The translations under genes were made by a program, and so were the position numbers. The notes under the pieces were generated by a model. That model saw only the letters and a list, made by a program, of their open reading frames with translations. It was not told the DNA's origin and did no database searches. From Arenibacter echinorum (GTDB lineage Bacteria > Bacteroidota > Bacteroidia > Flavobacteriales > Flavobacteriaceae), in assembly GCF_003259375.1 (NCBI RefSeq), contig NZ_QLLN01000004.1, positions 248,001 to 312,000 on the forward strand: a DNA stretch of 64,000 bases, in the 5' to 3' direction. Shown here one piece after another: positions 1-9,291 of this stretch. The number at the start of each line of letters is the position of its first letter. Position 1 is the stretch's first letter.

Positions 1-1245
1 GGTTTGCCTAAATTGCTCTTCCCTAAATCTAATTTCCAATTGGACTTTTTTAATTTCATCAATATCCTGGATAAGTCCGTACAACTTTGCACGCGCATTG
101 CCCCTATGTTCGGAGACACCTATTACCCTTACCCATTTTATGTGTCCGTCTTGAGTTTTTAATTGTAACTGCTCATCAAACTCCATGGGTGCCAATAGAG
201 CCTTATCCACAATCAACTTTAAACGATCCCGATGCTTGCCTTCCAAATAAGAATCCAAACCTTTTTCCAGTGTTGGACTAAATTCCTCGGACACCCCGTG
301 AATTTGTCTGGCAACCTTACTCCAGAATATAGTTCTTTCCTCTTGATCAACTTCCCAATATCCAATTTTTGCCGCTTCACTTGACCTTTCAAAGAGATTC
401 TTATACTTTTTCAGCAATATTTCATTGGTTTTGCGACCGGTTATATCGTAATGAATACCGGACACAATTTCAGGAAGCCCGTTTAATCTATATTGGGTAA
501 CCTCTCCACGACTTAGTACCCAGACCCAATGCCCCATTTTATGAAGCATTCTAAATTCTATCTCATAAATGCCTTTCGCCCTAACATGTTTTTCCAGGGT
601 TCCGTTTATTTGATCAACATCTTCTGGATGGACCAATCTCATAAAATCGGCGCGTGTAAGAGGTTGAAGCTCCGACAAGGTATATCCCACTATATCCGCC
701 CATCTTTCATTGCATTTAACCATTCCCGTAACAAGGTTACCTTCCCAAACCCCTATATTGGCGCCCTTGATCACATTTTTGTAATAATTCTTGTTGACCT
801 TTAATTGCTTTTCGCTTTCTATGTACTTGTGTATACATAATGCAGCCCCAATAAGCACTTGGAAATCCGGGGATTCGTCAGCAACAATGTTGCCCCTGAG
901 GTTTAACCAAATATAATGTCCGTCCTCATGTTTCAATCGGATATCAATATTCAAAGGTTTTTTACAGGAATTGGTTAAAAGGCTTTGGCAAGAACTTTGC
1001 ATCCGATCCAAATCCTCGACATGAACCAAGGATAAAAAATCTATCTCAATGGCGATATTTGAGCTTGAAGTGCAACCGAGTAATTGTGAAAATTTACCAT
1101 TGATATAACCTCTTTCGGGATGTAGCAAATTCCAGCACCATAGGCCATCCACTAAACTATCCCCCGCAAAATTGAAAAAATCATTTTCCTTTTTTAATAG
1201 ATCATTAAATGTTTTCTTGAGTGCAGTGATGTTGTTTTTTGGCAT
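1..1245 (-). CDS. Multi-PAS-domain sensory protein (3' end outside window)
   Basis: The minus-strand frame is open from an ATG at 1245 to the window edge, giving at least 415 residues. It translates as repeated PAS_3-type modules at roughly residues 10-115, 140-245 and 270-375. Each ends in the usual PAS/PAC strand pattern, with phrases such as GLWCWN, LLGCTSS, VHPEDVDQIN, GHWVWV and YDITGRK. No membrane segment or signal peptide is seen, so the sensing part is probably cytoplasmic. The output domain is not in the window. In this lineage long PAS arrays usually end in a histidine kinase, but that is inference. The gene is transcribed away from the rest of the window and has no visible operon partner here. 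The start follows a roughly 600-bp non-coding stretch. Confidence 0.8.
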   Translation of the reverse strand, partial: MPKNNITALKKTFNDLLKKENDFFNFAGDSLVDGLWCWNLLHPERGYINGKFSQLLGCTSSSNIAIEIDFLSLVHVEDLDRMQSSCQSLLTNSCKKPLNIDIRLKHEDGHYIWLNLRGNIVADESPDFQVLIGAALCIHKYIESEKQLKVNKNYYKNVIKGANIGVWEGNLVTGMVKCNERWADIVGYTLSELQPLTRADFMRLVHPEDVDQINGTLEKHVRAKGIYEIEFRMLHKMGHWVWVLSRGEVTQYRLNGLPEIVSGIHYDITGRKTNEILLKKYKNLFERSSEAAKIGYWEVDQEERTIFWSKVARQIHGVSEEFSPTLEKGLDSYLEGKHRDRLKLIVDKALLAPMEFDEQLQLKTQDGHIKWVRVIGVSEHRGNARAKLYGLIQDIDEIKKVQLEIRFREEQFRQT

Positions 1246-1851
1246 AAAATAATCCTTAAAATAATACATACAATCCTCTCATCATTCCAAGGAAGATGGA
1301 ACTGCATTTTAATATATTGCGCAGAAATCCAATGAATTATTATAATGCACACTAAAACTGACAATGCACAGCCTCGTGGGGCGCATTATTAGCGACATTA
1401 AATTGCTACTTGAAAGGAAAGGGGGAGTACCTTGTAGTCGTAACAGATTTCCCTATTGCATTGGCCAATTACTATTATTGCGCTTTAACCAATTATAGTC
1501 AAAGATAAACAAAGTTAACATTAGTACATTAACGATTGAAAAAAGGACAAATTACATTTTAACATAAGATTTTAGCCAACAATCTGAATACCTGTCATTT
1601 TACAAAAGAATTCATAGCCAAAAATAGCCACTAACTTATAATAATAAAAATGGGATCTATGACCCCAGTAACATAGATTACGTACAAATTTTACAGGCAC
1701 AAGCGCCGCCAATCCACCATAGATTAACTAGGCTAAAAAAAGATCCAACATATATGGTACCTCAATGTATAAAACACCAGTAAGATTTTATTCCCTGAAT
1801 CCTCCCCTGATTTGGCTTTGATCAATAGAAATATCCCTTGGTGTTTTACCC
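1246..1851. other. Non-coding gap between PAS sensor and ppc
   Basis: About 600 bases with no convincing gene on either strand. It must hold the promoter of the PAS gene and the 3' end of the ppc transcript. A 10-bp inverted repeat (TAAAACACCA at 1770-1779 and TGGTGTTTTA at 1839-1848, just after the ppc stop) is separated by 59 bases, too far for a typical terminator. Confidence 0.5.
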
Positions 1852-4398
1852 TTAGGCGGAATTCCTACTTGCGTTAATGTTACCGTACAGAGACCTGATA
1901 ACTATTTTCTCATACAATTCTTTATATTCCGTTTCCCTACTCATTTGCTGAAGGGCAAATTGTTGTATTACCAATAAAGGCAACACTATATTTTCCCTAA
2001 TTTTAACAGATTCACGTGAAACCGACTCTTTCTCCATCAAAATCTTGGAATCTGAAATAAGTAAAAGCATTTCCTTGGAAAGCAAATATTCCTCATAAAG
2101 AATGTTCCAGAATTCACCATATTCCTCATCATCCTTCATGTAGCTGGTCAGTTCAAAATAACATTTAGCCAAGGACATCATACTATTGAGCATCAGCGCT
2201 TTAAATAACGGAACTTCTTTGAACAACCTTTTCAGATCCTCCAATTTTCCTTGGTCCTTTAGAATTTTAATAGCTGTTCCGATACCGAAATAGCCAGGGA
2301 CATTCTGTTTAAGCTGGCTCCATGAACCTACAAAGGAAATGGCTCTCAAATCCGTGAGTTCCAGTTTTTTCTTGTGCCCTCTTTTACCTGGCCTACTCCC
2401 AATATTTGCCTTTTGGTAGTATTTTAATGTACTCTTGTTTTCCAAATAGGCAATAAACTTGTCGTGATTCTTTAAAGCATCGTATTTCTCGAAACTCAGA
2501 TCGGACAACTCCTCCAACAATTGTCTTGACTCCTTGGAAATAACATTTTCTTTGCCAAAAAAGTTATTGGAAAGACCTGCTGTCAATAATTGTTCAGAAT
2601 TATGAATAAACTGCTCCTTAGTTCCATAGGTACTGGTTATGGTCTGCCCCTGAATAGTTAATTGTATTTCATTATTGGCAATATCCTTAGTCTGTGCAGC
2701 ATAAAATCTATGGGTTTTTCCTCCTCCACGGGCCGGTGGTCCACCACGTCCATCAAAAAATATGGCCTTTATATTGTTCCGATCGCATACGGCGGACAAT
2801 TTTTCCTTGGTTTTAAAAATTTCCCAATTTGCTTTCACATATCCACCGTCCTTGGTGCCATCGGAAAAACCGAGCATTATGGTTTGCTTATTATGGCGTT
2901 GGGCCAAATGTTTTTTATACTCTGCAAGATCAAACAATTCGTTCATTGTATTTTCGGAGCTTTCCATGCCCTTCATGGTTTCGAACAACGGAATAATATC
3001 GAAAGTAATCTTATCCGATTCCCAACCACACCATCTAAAAAGTCCATATACAAAAAGTACAGAAAAAATATTCTCGGAATTACTTATAACATATCGGTTA
3101 CAACCTTCCTCGCCATTTTTCTCCTGAATCCCCCTTAATTGTAAAATATTCTGTATGGTTTCCTTAACAATATCCTCCTCATAATTCTGCACTTGTAAAT
3201 CAATATTCTTATGTATTAAAATATCTATTAATTCCTGCTTATTCAATTCCCCAATATTCTCGGAAATTAATCCGTTGGCCTTTAGTATAGCCTCTACAAC
3301 TTGGATATGAACACTGTGGTCCTGCCTAATATCCAAGGTGGCAAAATGTGTCCTGAAGATCTTAACCTTATCTATAAGGTGATCCAAATCCTTTAGGTAA
3401 AGCTTATTATATTTTCCAATTAGCATCGACCTTATTTCAAGAAGGGGTTCAATAATCTCGTCATAGTGCATAACCGTACTGGCATCGAACATGGTCTTGT
3501 ACAAGCGTCCCCTTAAATTGGAAATTACATCTTGAAGATCCCTAAAGGTCAGTTTTTGCTGTAATTTTTTTATATCGTGATAATAACATTTCATTAAGGT
3601 AATGCGCAACTCATCGGCAACATCTTTGGTGATACTGGATGTTACAAAAGGATTCCCATCCCTATCCCCACCGGGCCAAAATCCCAATTTCATGATATTG
3701 TGATTGTTGAAATCCATATCACCAATATTATCCTTGATGTAAGCATAAAGTTCCCCAACAGCATCATAATATACATTTCTAAGAATATAGATTATGTTTT
3801 TTGCCTCATCCAAGGGAGTGGGTTTTTTGGCATTTATTAAAGATGTAAGTCCTAATTGTTGAAGCACCAAATCAATATCATTGATTTTGTTTTCCAAAAT
3901 AAGACTCCTTAAATTACCTATGATGTCCAAGACCGCCGGAGTATAAAACTGGGTAGGGTGAGCCGTTAAAACTATACGTGCACTGAAGGTCGAAAGTTTT
4001 TCCGATATCTGGTCCCAACTTTTATTTTTGTCCACTAATTGAAAATAATCCCCAATTGTTAGGGAACTACTATGTTTTTGAAGCTTTGGGAATGCAGCAT
4101 CCTCAACACTGTCATACAATACCACCTGTCTTTCCACATACTGTATGATCCGGAACATAAAATCTATCCTATCCTTTTCCGAGTCAATATTCGCGTAGTT
4201 TTGAAAAAAAGCATCCAAAATTTCTTGGGGATTTTTCCCGGATTTCAATCCCGTTTCGGCCTGATGCAGTAATAAAGGTATCAGCATCCCTACATTTTCA
4301 ATATCTTGGTATGGCAAATTAAGAAACAAGCTATTATAAATATTGAACTTGTTCTGGACCGATTTTTTAAATTCGTCTAATCTCTCTGATTGAAGCAT
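1852..4398 (-). CDS. ppc: Phosphoenolpyruvate carboxylase
   Basis: Carboxylates phosphoenolpyruvate with bicarbonate to oxaloacetate, the anaplerotic feed of the TCA cycle, in the cytoplasm. The 848 residues match the bacterial family length. The signature blocks are present in order: VLTAHPT with catalytic His147, GGDRDGNP at 243-250, MLGFSDGTKDGG at 508-519, and the glycine/arginine loop FFDGRGGPPARGGG at 547-560. The C-terminus reads NASRNSA instead of the usual NTG ending, so the terminal active-site segment is divergent; I suspect a lineage trait. ATG start at 4398. The gene appears monocistronic, divergent from the mannosidase gene to its right. Confidence 0.95.
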   Translation of the reverse strand: MLQSERLDEFKKSVQNKFNIYNSLFLNLPYQDIENVGMLIPLLLHQAETGLKSGKNPQEILDAFFQNYANIDSEKDRIDFMFRIIQYVERQVVLYDSVEDAAFPKLQKHSSSLTIGDYFQLVDKNKSWDQISEKLSTFSARIVLTAHPTQFYTPAVLDIIGNLRSLILENKINDIDLVLQQLGLTSLINAKKPTPLDEAKNIIYILRNVYYDAVGELYAYIKDNIGDMDFNNHNIMKLGFWPGGDRDGNPFVTSSITKDVADELRITLMKCYYHDIKKLQQKLTFRDLQDVISNLRGRLYKTMFDASTVMHYDEIIEPLLEIRSMLIGKYNKLYLKDLDHLIDKVKIFRTHFATLDIRQDHSVHIQVVEAILKANGLISENIGELNKQELIDILIHKNIDLQVQNYEEDIVKETIQNILQLRGIQEKNGEEGCNRYVISNSENIFSVLFVYGLFRWCGWESDKITFDIIPLFETMKGMESSENTMNELFDLAEYKKHLAQRHNKQTIMLGFSDGTKDGGYVKANWEIFKTKEKLSAVCDRNNIKAIFFDGRGGPPARGGGKTHRFYAAQTKDIANNEIQLTIQGQTITSTYGTKEQFIHNSEQLLTAGLSNNFFGKENVISKESRQLLEELSDLSFEKYDALKNHDKFIAYLENKSTLKYYQKANIGSRPGKRGHKKKLELTDLRAISFVGSWSQLKQNVPGYFGIGTAIKILKDQGKLEDLKRLFKEVPLFKALMLNSMMSLAKCYFELTSYMKDDEEYGEFWNILYEEYLLSKEMLLLISDSKILMEKESVSRESVKIRENIVLPLLVIQQFALQQMSRETEYKELYEKIVIRSLYGNINASRNSA

Positions 4399-4641
4399 AC
4401 GTCTTTAATTACATTCTACATAATCATACTCCTTATTAATTGGAACATGAATTTCAAACATTAAATATCGGTATATTTTTAGATTTGAAGGAGGAATTAT
4501 ATGTCAAACATCAAAATTTAATAGGGACACCTCAAAATCAATGGACTTGACAACAATAATTTTCACAACGCAGGGTAACAAGTTAAATTTACATTGTAAT
4601 AATAAAAAAGTAATTTTTTCATTTTCATATAGTGTTCTCGT

Positions 4642-4675
4642 AAAAGAGCTTTGTCTGACCGGCAAGGCTCTTTTT
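4642..4675. terminator. Terminator-like hairpin inside a divergent intergenic region
   Basis: AAAAGAGCTTTG and CAAGGCTCTTTTT pair over 11-12 bases with one G-U wobble, around a 9-base loop, with T-runs on both strands. No annotated gene ends here: ppc and the GH92 gene diverge from this region. The hairpin therefore either ends an unannotated short RNA or is a bidirectional insulator. See findings. Confidence 0.4.
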
Positions 4676-4780
4676 GGTTTGGGAAAATTGTAACCGCTAT
4701 AAGTCAATAAATAGATCTTAATAAATTACCATCATAACATAATTGACCTTATGCAATGGTGCCTAACTATTACCAAAACA

Positions 4781-4796
4781 ATGCAAACCTTTGCAT
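4781..4796 (+). promoter_or_regulatory. LacI-type operator in front of the GH92 mannosidase
   Basis: ATGCAAACCTTTGCAT has perfect 7-base arms around a CC centre and lies 114 bp before the ATG at 4910. The same 16 bases in the same orientation to the gene precede iolJ and the SusC gene at 37389. The TTTG in the right arm is followed after 17 bases by TATCTTTC. This resembles the Bacteroidetes -33/-7 pair, so the operator may overlap the promoter. Confidence 0.75.
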
Positions 4797-4909
4797 GATT
4801 AATATTCACCTATCTTTCGTATTATCAATATTTTATCGTTTTTTTGATTAGTATGTTCTCCAACTATCCCTTATGATTGCCTAAAAGTTTAAGCTTATTA
4901 ATCTATTAC

Positions 4910-7171
4910 ATGAAAACCAATAAAAAATTCCTCTACACCATATCAACGCTATTAATTTGGATATCTCTCTTACCTGCCCAAAATAAAATGGAAATCGATT
5001 ATGTAAATCCGCTAATTGGAACTCCCACTGCCGGTTTTATGGAAGGTAGGGATGGTGGTGGTACCATGCCCTGCGTTGGCACCCCTTTCGCCATGACCAA
5101 TTTTGTGGCTCAGACACGAGAAAATAAGATCAGTGAAATGCCATATGTTTTTGAAGACAAAACCATTCAGGGTTTTATGGCAACACACCAGCCCACGGTC
5201 TGGATGGGAGATTACGGCTACGTATCCATAATGCCACAGCTAGGCAAACTAAAGCTTCTTCCTAAAGACAGAGCCTTGTCCTTTAACCATACGGAGGAGA
5301 TTTCGAAACCCAATTACTACAGTGTTTCCATGGGTGATAAGGGACAAAAAATTAAAGGAGAAATAGCGGCTGCCTCCCGCTGTGGCATCTTTCAATTCAC
5401 CTTTCCAAAATCGGATGAATCCCATATCGTGATCCAAGGGATCAATATTACCGAGAACAAGAAGGCATTCCATGGCTACATCCGTATAGATGAAAAGAAA
5501 AAAGAGATTACGGGGTATAACCCAGAGCGAATGTCTTCCCATTTGGGACCTGAACTTAAAAACTTTAAGGGCTATTTTATAATTCAATTCGATAAATCCT
5601 TTGAACGCTTTGGAACATGGAATTCCTTTAGAACTGAACCGGATATCAATGAAATGGGTAGAGAGCAGACCGGTGCTAGAATGGGCGGATATATTAGTTT
5701 TAAAACCATTAAAAATGAAACGGTCAAGGTGAAAATTGCCACTTCCTTTATAAGTTTGGAACAGGCCAGAGAAAATTTATCCAAGGAAATACCGGATTGG
5801 GATTTTGACAAAGTGGTAGAAGATACAGGAGATATCTGGCAGGAAAACCTTTCCAGAATTAAGGTAGATGGGGCCACCGAAGACCAAAAAAGCATTTTCT
5901 ATACCGCCCTCTTCCATACCATGTTGTTTCCTCGGGAGTTTTCAGAGTACGGACGCTATTACAGTCCGTTCGATGACAAGATCCACGAAGGGGTTTCTTA
6001 TAACGATTACTCCCTTTGGGATACTTTTAGGGCCCTGCATCCCCTACTGCATTTTACACATCCTGAACGGGTAAGCCCCATGGTTCAGTCCTTATTGCAG
6101 ATGTACCAAGAAGGCGGCTGGTTGCCAAAATGGCCCAATCCTACCTATACCAATATCATGACCGGTACTCATGCCGATGCCGTAATTGCTGATGCCTATG
6201 TAAAAGGATTTAGGGATTACGACCTAGATCTGGCCTATGAGGCCGTAAGGAAAAATGCCATGCACCCGCCATACAGGGATACGGAAAAGCCTTGGGGAGA
6301 CAGGGACGAAGGTACTTTATACGAAGCAAGGGGCGGACTAACCTATTACCACTCCCTGGGATATGTAGCTTCGGATAAGACCAGGGAATCCGTAACCAGA
6401 ACTATAGAGTTCGGAATAGATGATTATAGTATTGCCCAGATGGCCAAGGATATGGGTAAAATGGAAGACTATGAACGATTAATGGGATGGAGCAAGAATT
6501 ACAAAAACCTCTACAACAAGGAAACGGGGTTCCTTAATGCCCGACTTTATAATGGTGATTGGGACAAAAACGAACAGGAAGGTTTTACGGAAGGTGGGAG
6601 ATGGACCTATTTATTCGGCGCTATGCACGATATACAGGGAAGCATTGAACTCTTTGGCGGAAAGGAAAAGTTTGCTGCCAAATTAAATGAAAACTTTGAT
6701 GGGCAGCATTATAGGCACGATAACGAACCTGGGCATCACTATGCATACCTATTTAACTATGCCGGGCAACCTTGGAAAACCCAAGAGCTTATCCGCAAGC
6801 ACACCTCAACCATTAATTACAGAAATCACCCTCTAGGAATCAACGGAAACGATGATTGCGGACAGATGTCGGCCTGGTATGTTTTTGGAGTTATGGGATT
6901 TTATCCTGTTACCCCCGGAACTGAAACTTTTGCCATTGGAGCACCGCAATTTCCCGAATTTACCCTAAGGTTAATCAAGGATGGAGCACCAAAATCCTTT
7001 AAAATAATTGCCAACAACCTTTCCGAGACCAATAAGTACATCCAATCGCTTACTTTGGATGGAAAGGTGGTGGAGGAACCCTTTATTACCTACACCCAAA
7101 TAATGAACGGCAATGTGCTCGAATTTGAAATGGGAAACAGTCCCAACCGCACTGCCTTCAAAAATAATTAA
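4910..7171 (+). CDS. Secreted GH92 family alpha-mannosidase
   Basis: Family 92 enzymes are calcium-dependent exo-alpha-mannosidases, often alpha-1,2-specific, that remove mannose from glycoprotein or glycolipid glycans. The 753-residue product begins with a Sec signal peptide ending near LLPAQ, which suggests the periplasm or cell surface. Family landmarks are YVNPLIGT just after the signal, EGGWLPKWP, TGTHADAVIADAY, the NEPGHHYAYLF block near residue 605 that carries the proposed acid Glu, and GNDDCGQMSAWYVFGVMGFYP near 644. I chose the ATG at 4910 because the frame can only be extended through a TTG at 4877 that would place 11 extra residues before the signal. The gene stands alone on the plus strand. 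It carries the same operator as the inositol operon and a SusC gene, which suggests co-regulation with inositol use. Confidence 0.93.
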   Translation: MKTNKKFLYTISTLLIWISLLPAQNKMEIDYVNPLIGTPTAGFMEGRDGGGTMPCVGTPFAMTNFVAQTRENKISEMPYVFEDKTIQGFMATHQPTVWMGDYGYVSIMPQLGKLKLLPKDRALSFNHTEEISKPNYYSVSMGDKGQKIKGEIAAASRCGIFQFTFPKSDESHIVIQGINITENKKAFHGYIRIDEKKKEITGYNPERMSSHLGPELKNFKGYFIIQFDKSFERFGTWNSFRTEPDINEMGREQTGARMGGYISFKTIKNETVKVKIATSFISLEQARENLSKEIPDWDFDKVVEDTGDIWQENLSRIKVDGATEDQKSIFYTALFHTMLFPREFSEYGRYYSPFDDKIHEGVSYNDYSLWDTFRALHPLLHFTHPERVSPMVQSLLQMYQEGGWLPKWPNPTYTNIMTGTHADAVIADAYVKGFRDYDLDLAYEAVRKNAMHPPYRDTEKPWGDRDEGTLYEARGGLTYYHSLGYVASDKTRESVTRTIEFGIDDYSIAQMAKDMGKMEDYERLMGWSKNYKNLYNKETGFLNARLYNGDWDKNEQEGFTEGGRWTYLFGAMHDIQGSIELFGGKEKFAAKLNENFDGQHYRHDNEPGHHYAYLFNYAGQPWKTQELIRKHTSTINYRNHPLGINGNDDCGQMSAWYVFGVMGFYPVTPGTETFAIGAPQFPEFTLRLIKDGAPKSFKIIANNLSETNKYIQSLTLDGKVVEEPFITYTQIMNGNVLEFEMGNSPNRTAFKNN

Positions 7172-7217
7172 AAAAGCAAGCAAGTTAGTTTCAATTTTTC
7201 GATATTCCCAAAAGAAC

Positions 7218-7255
7218 AAAGAGGATGGTTTCCGCATTTTAAAACCATCCTCTTT
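7218..7255. terminator. Bidirectional terminator between GH92 and the amidotransferase
   Basis: A perfect 14-bp inverted repeat, AAAGAGGATGGTTT / AAACCATCCTCTTT, surrounds a 10-base loop and is flanked by A/T runs. It sits between the convergent ends at 7171 (+) and 7277 (-), so it can end both transcripts. Confidence 0.85.
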
Positions 7256-7276
7256 ATATTTTATAAATTATGCCAT

Positions 7277-8074
7277 TTATTCTCCAGTTATATGCGTTAA
7301 CCAAGCCATTATTTCTTGGGTGTGGAGAGGATAATCACTAATTTCTGGTGGGAGTCCTTTTTGTTCCCTCAAAAGGTAACAGAAATCCTGTACTTCTTCC
7401 AAGGAGTCAAAAGCATCGCTCTTAACCAATTTTTCGGATAAAAATGATGCTATCAAAGCCATTTCCGAAGGCTTGAATTCAGGATGGTATTGAACCCCAA
7501 AAAATGATCCATTTTTATAGTCGAATGTCATACCCTGTACCTTGGAATGTGCATTACTTGCCAAAATAATGGCATTTTCAGGGACTTCTGCAACTTCATC
7601 AAAATGAATACACAGGGCGGTAAACGGCGTTTTTCGATGCTTAAAAAATGGACTTTCCTTTCCATATGCAGTTACTTCAATGGGCTTGGATATCCCAAAC
7701 TCTAATCCATTGTCACTTAGTGCCACCTTTCCCCCTGCAACTACAGTGGCCACCTGCATCCCCCAACAACTGCCGTAGAACGGTACGCCACTTTCAAAAA
7801 CCTCATCGGCAAAATTCAATTGCCCATGAACATCCGGAATATCATCAAGAACACTTAGGGAACTTCCTGTCCATAAAACACCATCATACTGCTTTAATTC
7901 GGCCACTGTCGGCAATCCGCTCGTACTATCTGCAGGAAAAGCAAAATCTGTCTGTGCCTTTGGAAGCAATGTCCTTAGCATTTCCTGAAACGTAAGATGA
8001 TAGGGCTTTATTCCAAAAGCTCCCCGCTGCAAACGTGTTTGTTCGTTATTACCTTCTACAATTAATAGTTTCAC
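7277..8074 (-). CDS. Class I glutamine amidotransferase-like gamma-glutamyl hydrolase
   Basis: A 265-residue stand-alone class I amidotransferase domain. The nucleophile Cys103 lies in the YGSCWGMQ elbow, and the His197/Glu199 pair lies in GVQYHPEF. Without a synthetase partner domain, such proteins (PuuD type and relatives) hydrolyse gamma-glutamyl amides. It is the last gene of a run with a glutamine-synthetase-like ligase, an aldehyde dehydrogenase and an alcohol dehydrogenase. Its likely role is therefore to release glutamate from the oxidised gamma-glutamyl intermediate, which would yield glycine if the substrate is ethanolamine. It starts with GTG at 8074, two bases after the alcohol dehydrogenase stop, so translational coupling is likely. 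The family is clear; the exact substrate is inferred. Confidence 0.8.
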   Translation of the reverse strand: MKLLIVEGNNEQTRLQRGAFGIKPYHLTFQEMLRTLLPKAQTDFAFPADSTSGLPTVAELKQYDGVLWTGSSLSVLDDIPDVHGQLNFADEVFESGVPFYGSCWGMQVATVVAGGKVALSDNGLEFGISKPIEVTAYGKESPFFKHRKTPFTALCIHFDEVAEVPENAIILASNAHSKVQGMTFDYKNGSFFGVQYHPEFKPSEMALIASFLSEKLVKSDAFDSLEEVQDFCYLLREQKGLPPEISDYPLHTQEIMAWLTHITGE

Positions 8075-8076
8075 GT

Positions 8077-9249
8077 TTACAGTCCATTTATATCTCCAGA
8101 TACCGCGGCTTTAAAAAGCTGTTCCAAATCCTTTGCGTTAACGGGTTTGGCATTGGAAGGAGTGGAAGGGTCCTTATAGGCCATTTCCCCAATCTCCTTG
8201 GCATTATCCAAATTAATATCTATTTCTTTTAATGTATGCGGAATATTCAATTCTTTCCTAAGGCCAATTATATAAGCGATAATGGCATCGGTACCTTCCT
8301 TTTCCAGCCCCAACACCTTGCTTAAATGTACCATTCTGTCCTCAATTGCGGATTTGTTCTGTTTTAGGGCATAGGGCAATATTATAGCGTTTAGCAGACC
8401 ATGCTGTTTGTTGTAAATAGCGCCCAATTGATGGGCCACGGAATGCACGGATCCAAGTCCTTTTTGAAAGGCAGTTGCACCCATGGATGCCGCTACCAAC
8501 ATTTGTCCCCTGGCCTCCAAATTTTTTCCGTCCTTAACTGCTATTGGTAAATACTTGGCAATAATTCGGATAGCCTCAATGGCAATACCATCGGCCATAG
8601 GGTGGTACCCTGGGGCGCAATAGGCCTCAATAGCATGCACCATGGCATCTACGCCGGTCCAAGCCGTAATATGTGGCGGCAAGCCCAAGGTAAGTTCTGG
8701 ATCCGATATCACGATTGCCGGTAACATTTTTGGGTGAAAAATAATTTTCTTGGTATGCAGCTTTTCATCCAATATTACCGAAGCCCTACCTACCTCCGAA
8801 CCAGTACCGGAAGTAGTAGGGATGGCGACTATAGGTGCAATTCCAGCAGGATTGGCATAACTCCAATTATCGCCCACGTCTTCAAAATCCCATAAGGACT
8901 TCGTTTGTCCCGACATAAATGCGATGGTCTTGGCCGCATCAATAGCAGATCCACCTCCAAAGGCAATAACCCCATCATGTTTGTTCTTCTTATAATGGGC
9001 CACCCCATCAACCACATTTTTTTCTGTTGGATTTCCCTGCACATCACTATATACCGTAAACTTCAATCCATTCCTTTTTAGAATGTTTATGGTGTTCTCA
9101 ACTATATCCAGTTTTACCAAGCCTTCATCGGTGACAAATAAAGGGTTGTTGATTCCCAATTTTTTGCAAGCCTGCGATATTTCGTTTATTCTACCATTTC
9201 CAAACCAGATAGTGGTAGGATAATTCCAATTTGTATTTGCTAATTGCAT
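8077..9249 (-). CDS. Iron-containing alcohol dehydrogenase
   Basis: A 390-residue group III (Fe-dependent) alcohol dehydrogenase. It carries the nucleotide-binding GGGSAIDAAK block near residue 98, the PTTSGTGSEV signature, and metal-binding histidines in HAIEAYCAPGYHP, VHSVAHQLG and NKQHGLLNA. The family oxidises primary alcohols to aldehydes with NAD(P). It lies between an aldehyde dehydrogenase and a gamma-glutamyl hydrolase, downstream of a glutamine-synthetase-like ligase and a permease. The fitting reaction is oxidation of the hydroxyl of gamma-glutamyl-ethanolamide to the aldehyde (inference). A PuuB-type amine oxidase is absent, which argues against putrescine as the substrate. Confidence 0.88.
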   Translation of the reverse strand: MQLANTNWNYPTTIWFGNGRINEISQACKKLGINNPLFVTDEGLVKLDIVENTINILKRNGLKFTVYSDVQGNPTEKNVVDGVAHYKKNKHDGVIAFGGGSAIDAAKTIAFMSGQTKSLWDFEDVGDNWSYANPAGIAPIVAIPTTSGTGSEVGRASVILDEKLHTKKIIFHPKMLPAIVISDPELTLGLPPHITAWTGVDAMVHAIEAYCAPGYHPMADGIAIEAIRIIAKYLPIAVKDGKNLEARGQMLVAASMGATAFQKGLGSVHSVAHQLGAIYNKQHGLLNAIILPYALKQNKSAIEDRMVHLSKVLGLEKEGTDAIIAYIIGLRKELNIPHTLKEIDINLDNAKEIGEMAYKDPSTPSNAKPVNAKDLEQLFKAAVSGDINGL

Positions 9250-9291
9250 TAATTCTTATTTTTTAAATTCAATAAATTGATTTATAATTTC

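Larger units (their letters stand above)
4399..4909. other. Divergent promoter region between ppc and the GH92 gene
   Basis: About 510 bases holding a hairpin (4642-4675) and a 16-bp palindromic operator (4781-4796), both listed separately. An open frame of 67 codons on the minus strand (4504-4707) spans the hairpin but has no protein-like character. It is not called as a gene. Confidence 0.5.

Noticed and set aside
1770-1848. Inverted repeat TAAAACACCA / TGGTGTTTTA after ppc
   Set aside because: The arms are separated by 59 bases and no T-run follows in the right place, so it is not a credible terminator.
4504-4707. A 67-codon minus-strand frame between ppc and the GH92 gene
   Set aside because: It spans the terminator-like hairpin, is rich in low-complexity AT codons, has no family resemblance and lies in a divergent promoter region.
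4877-4909. Upstream TTG extension of the GH92 frame
   Set aside because: The ATG at 4910 directly begins a normal signal peptide. The extension would bury it behind 11 residues.
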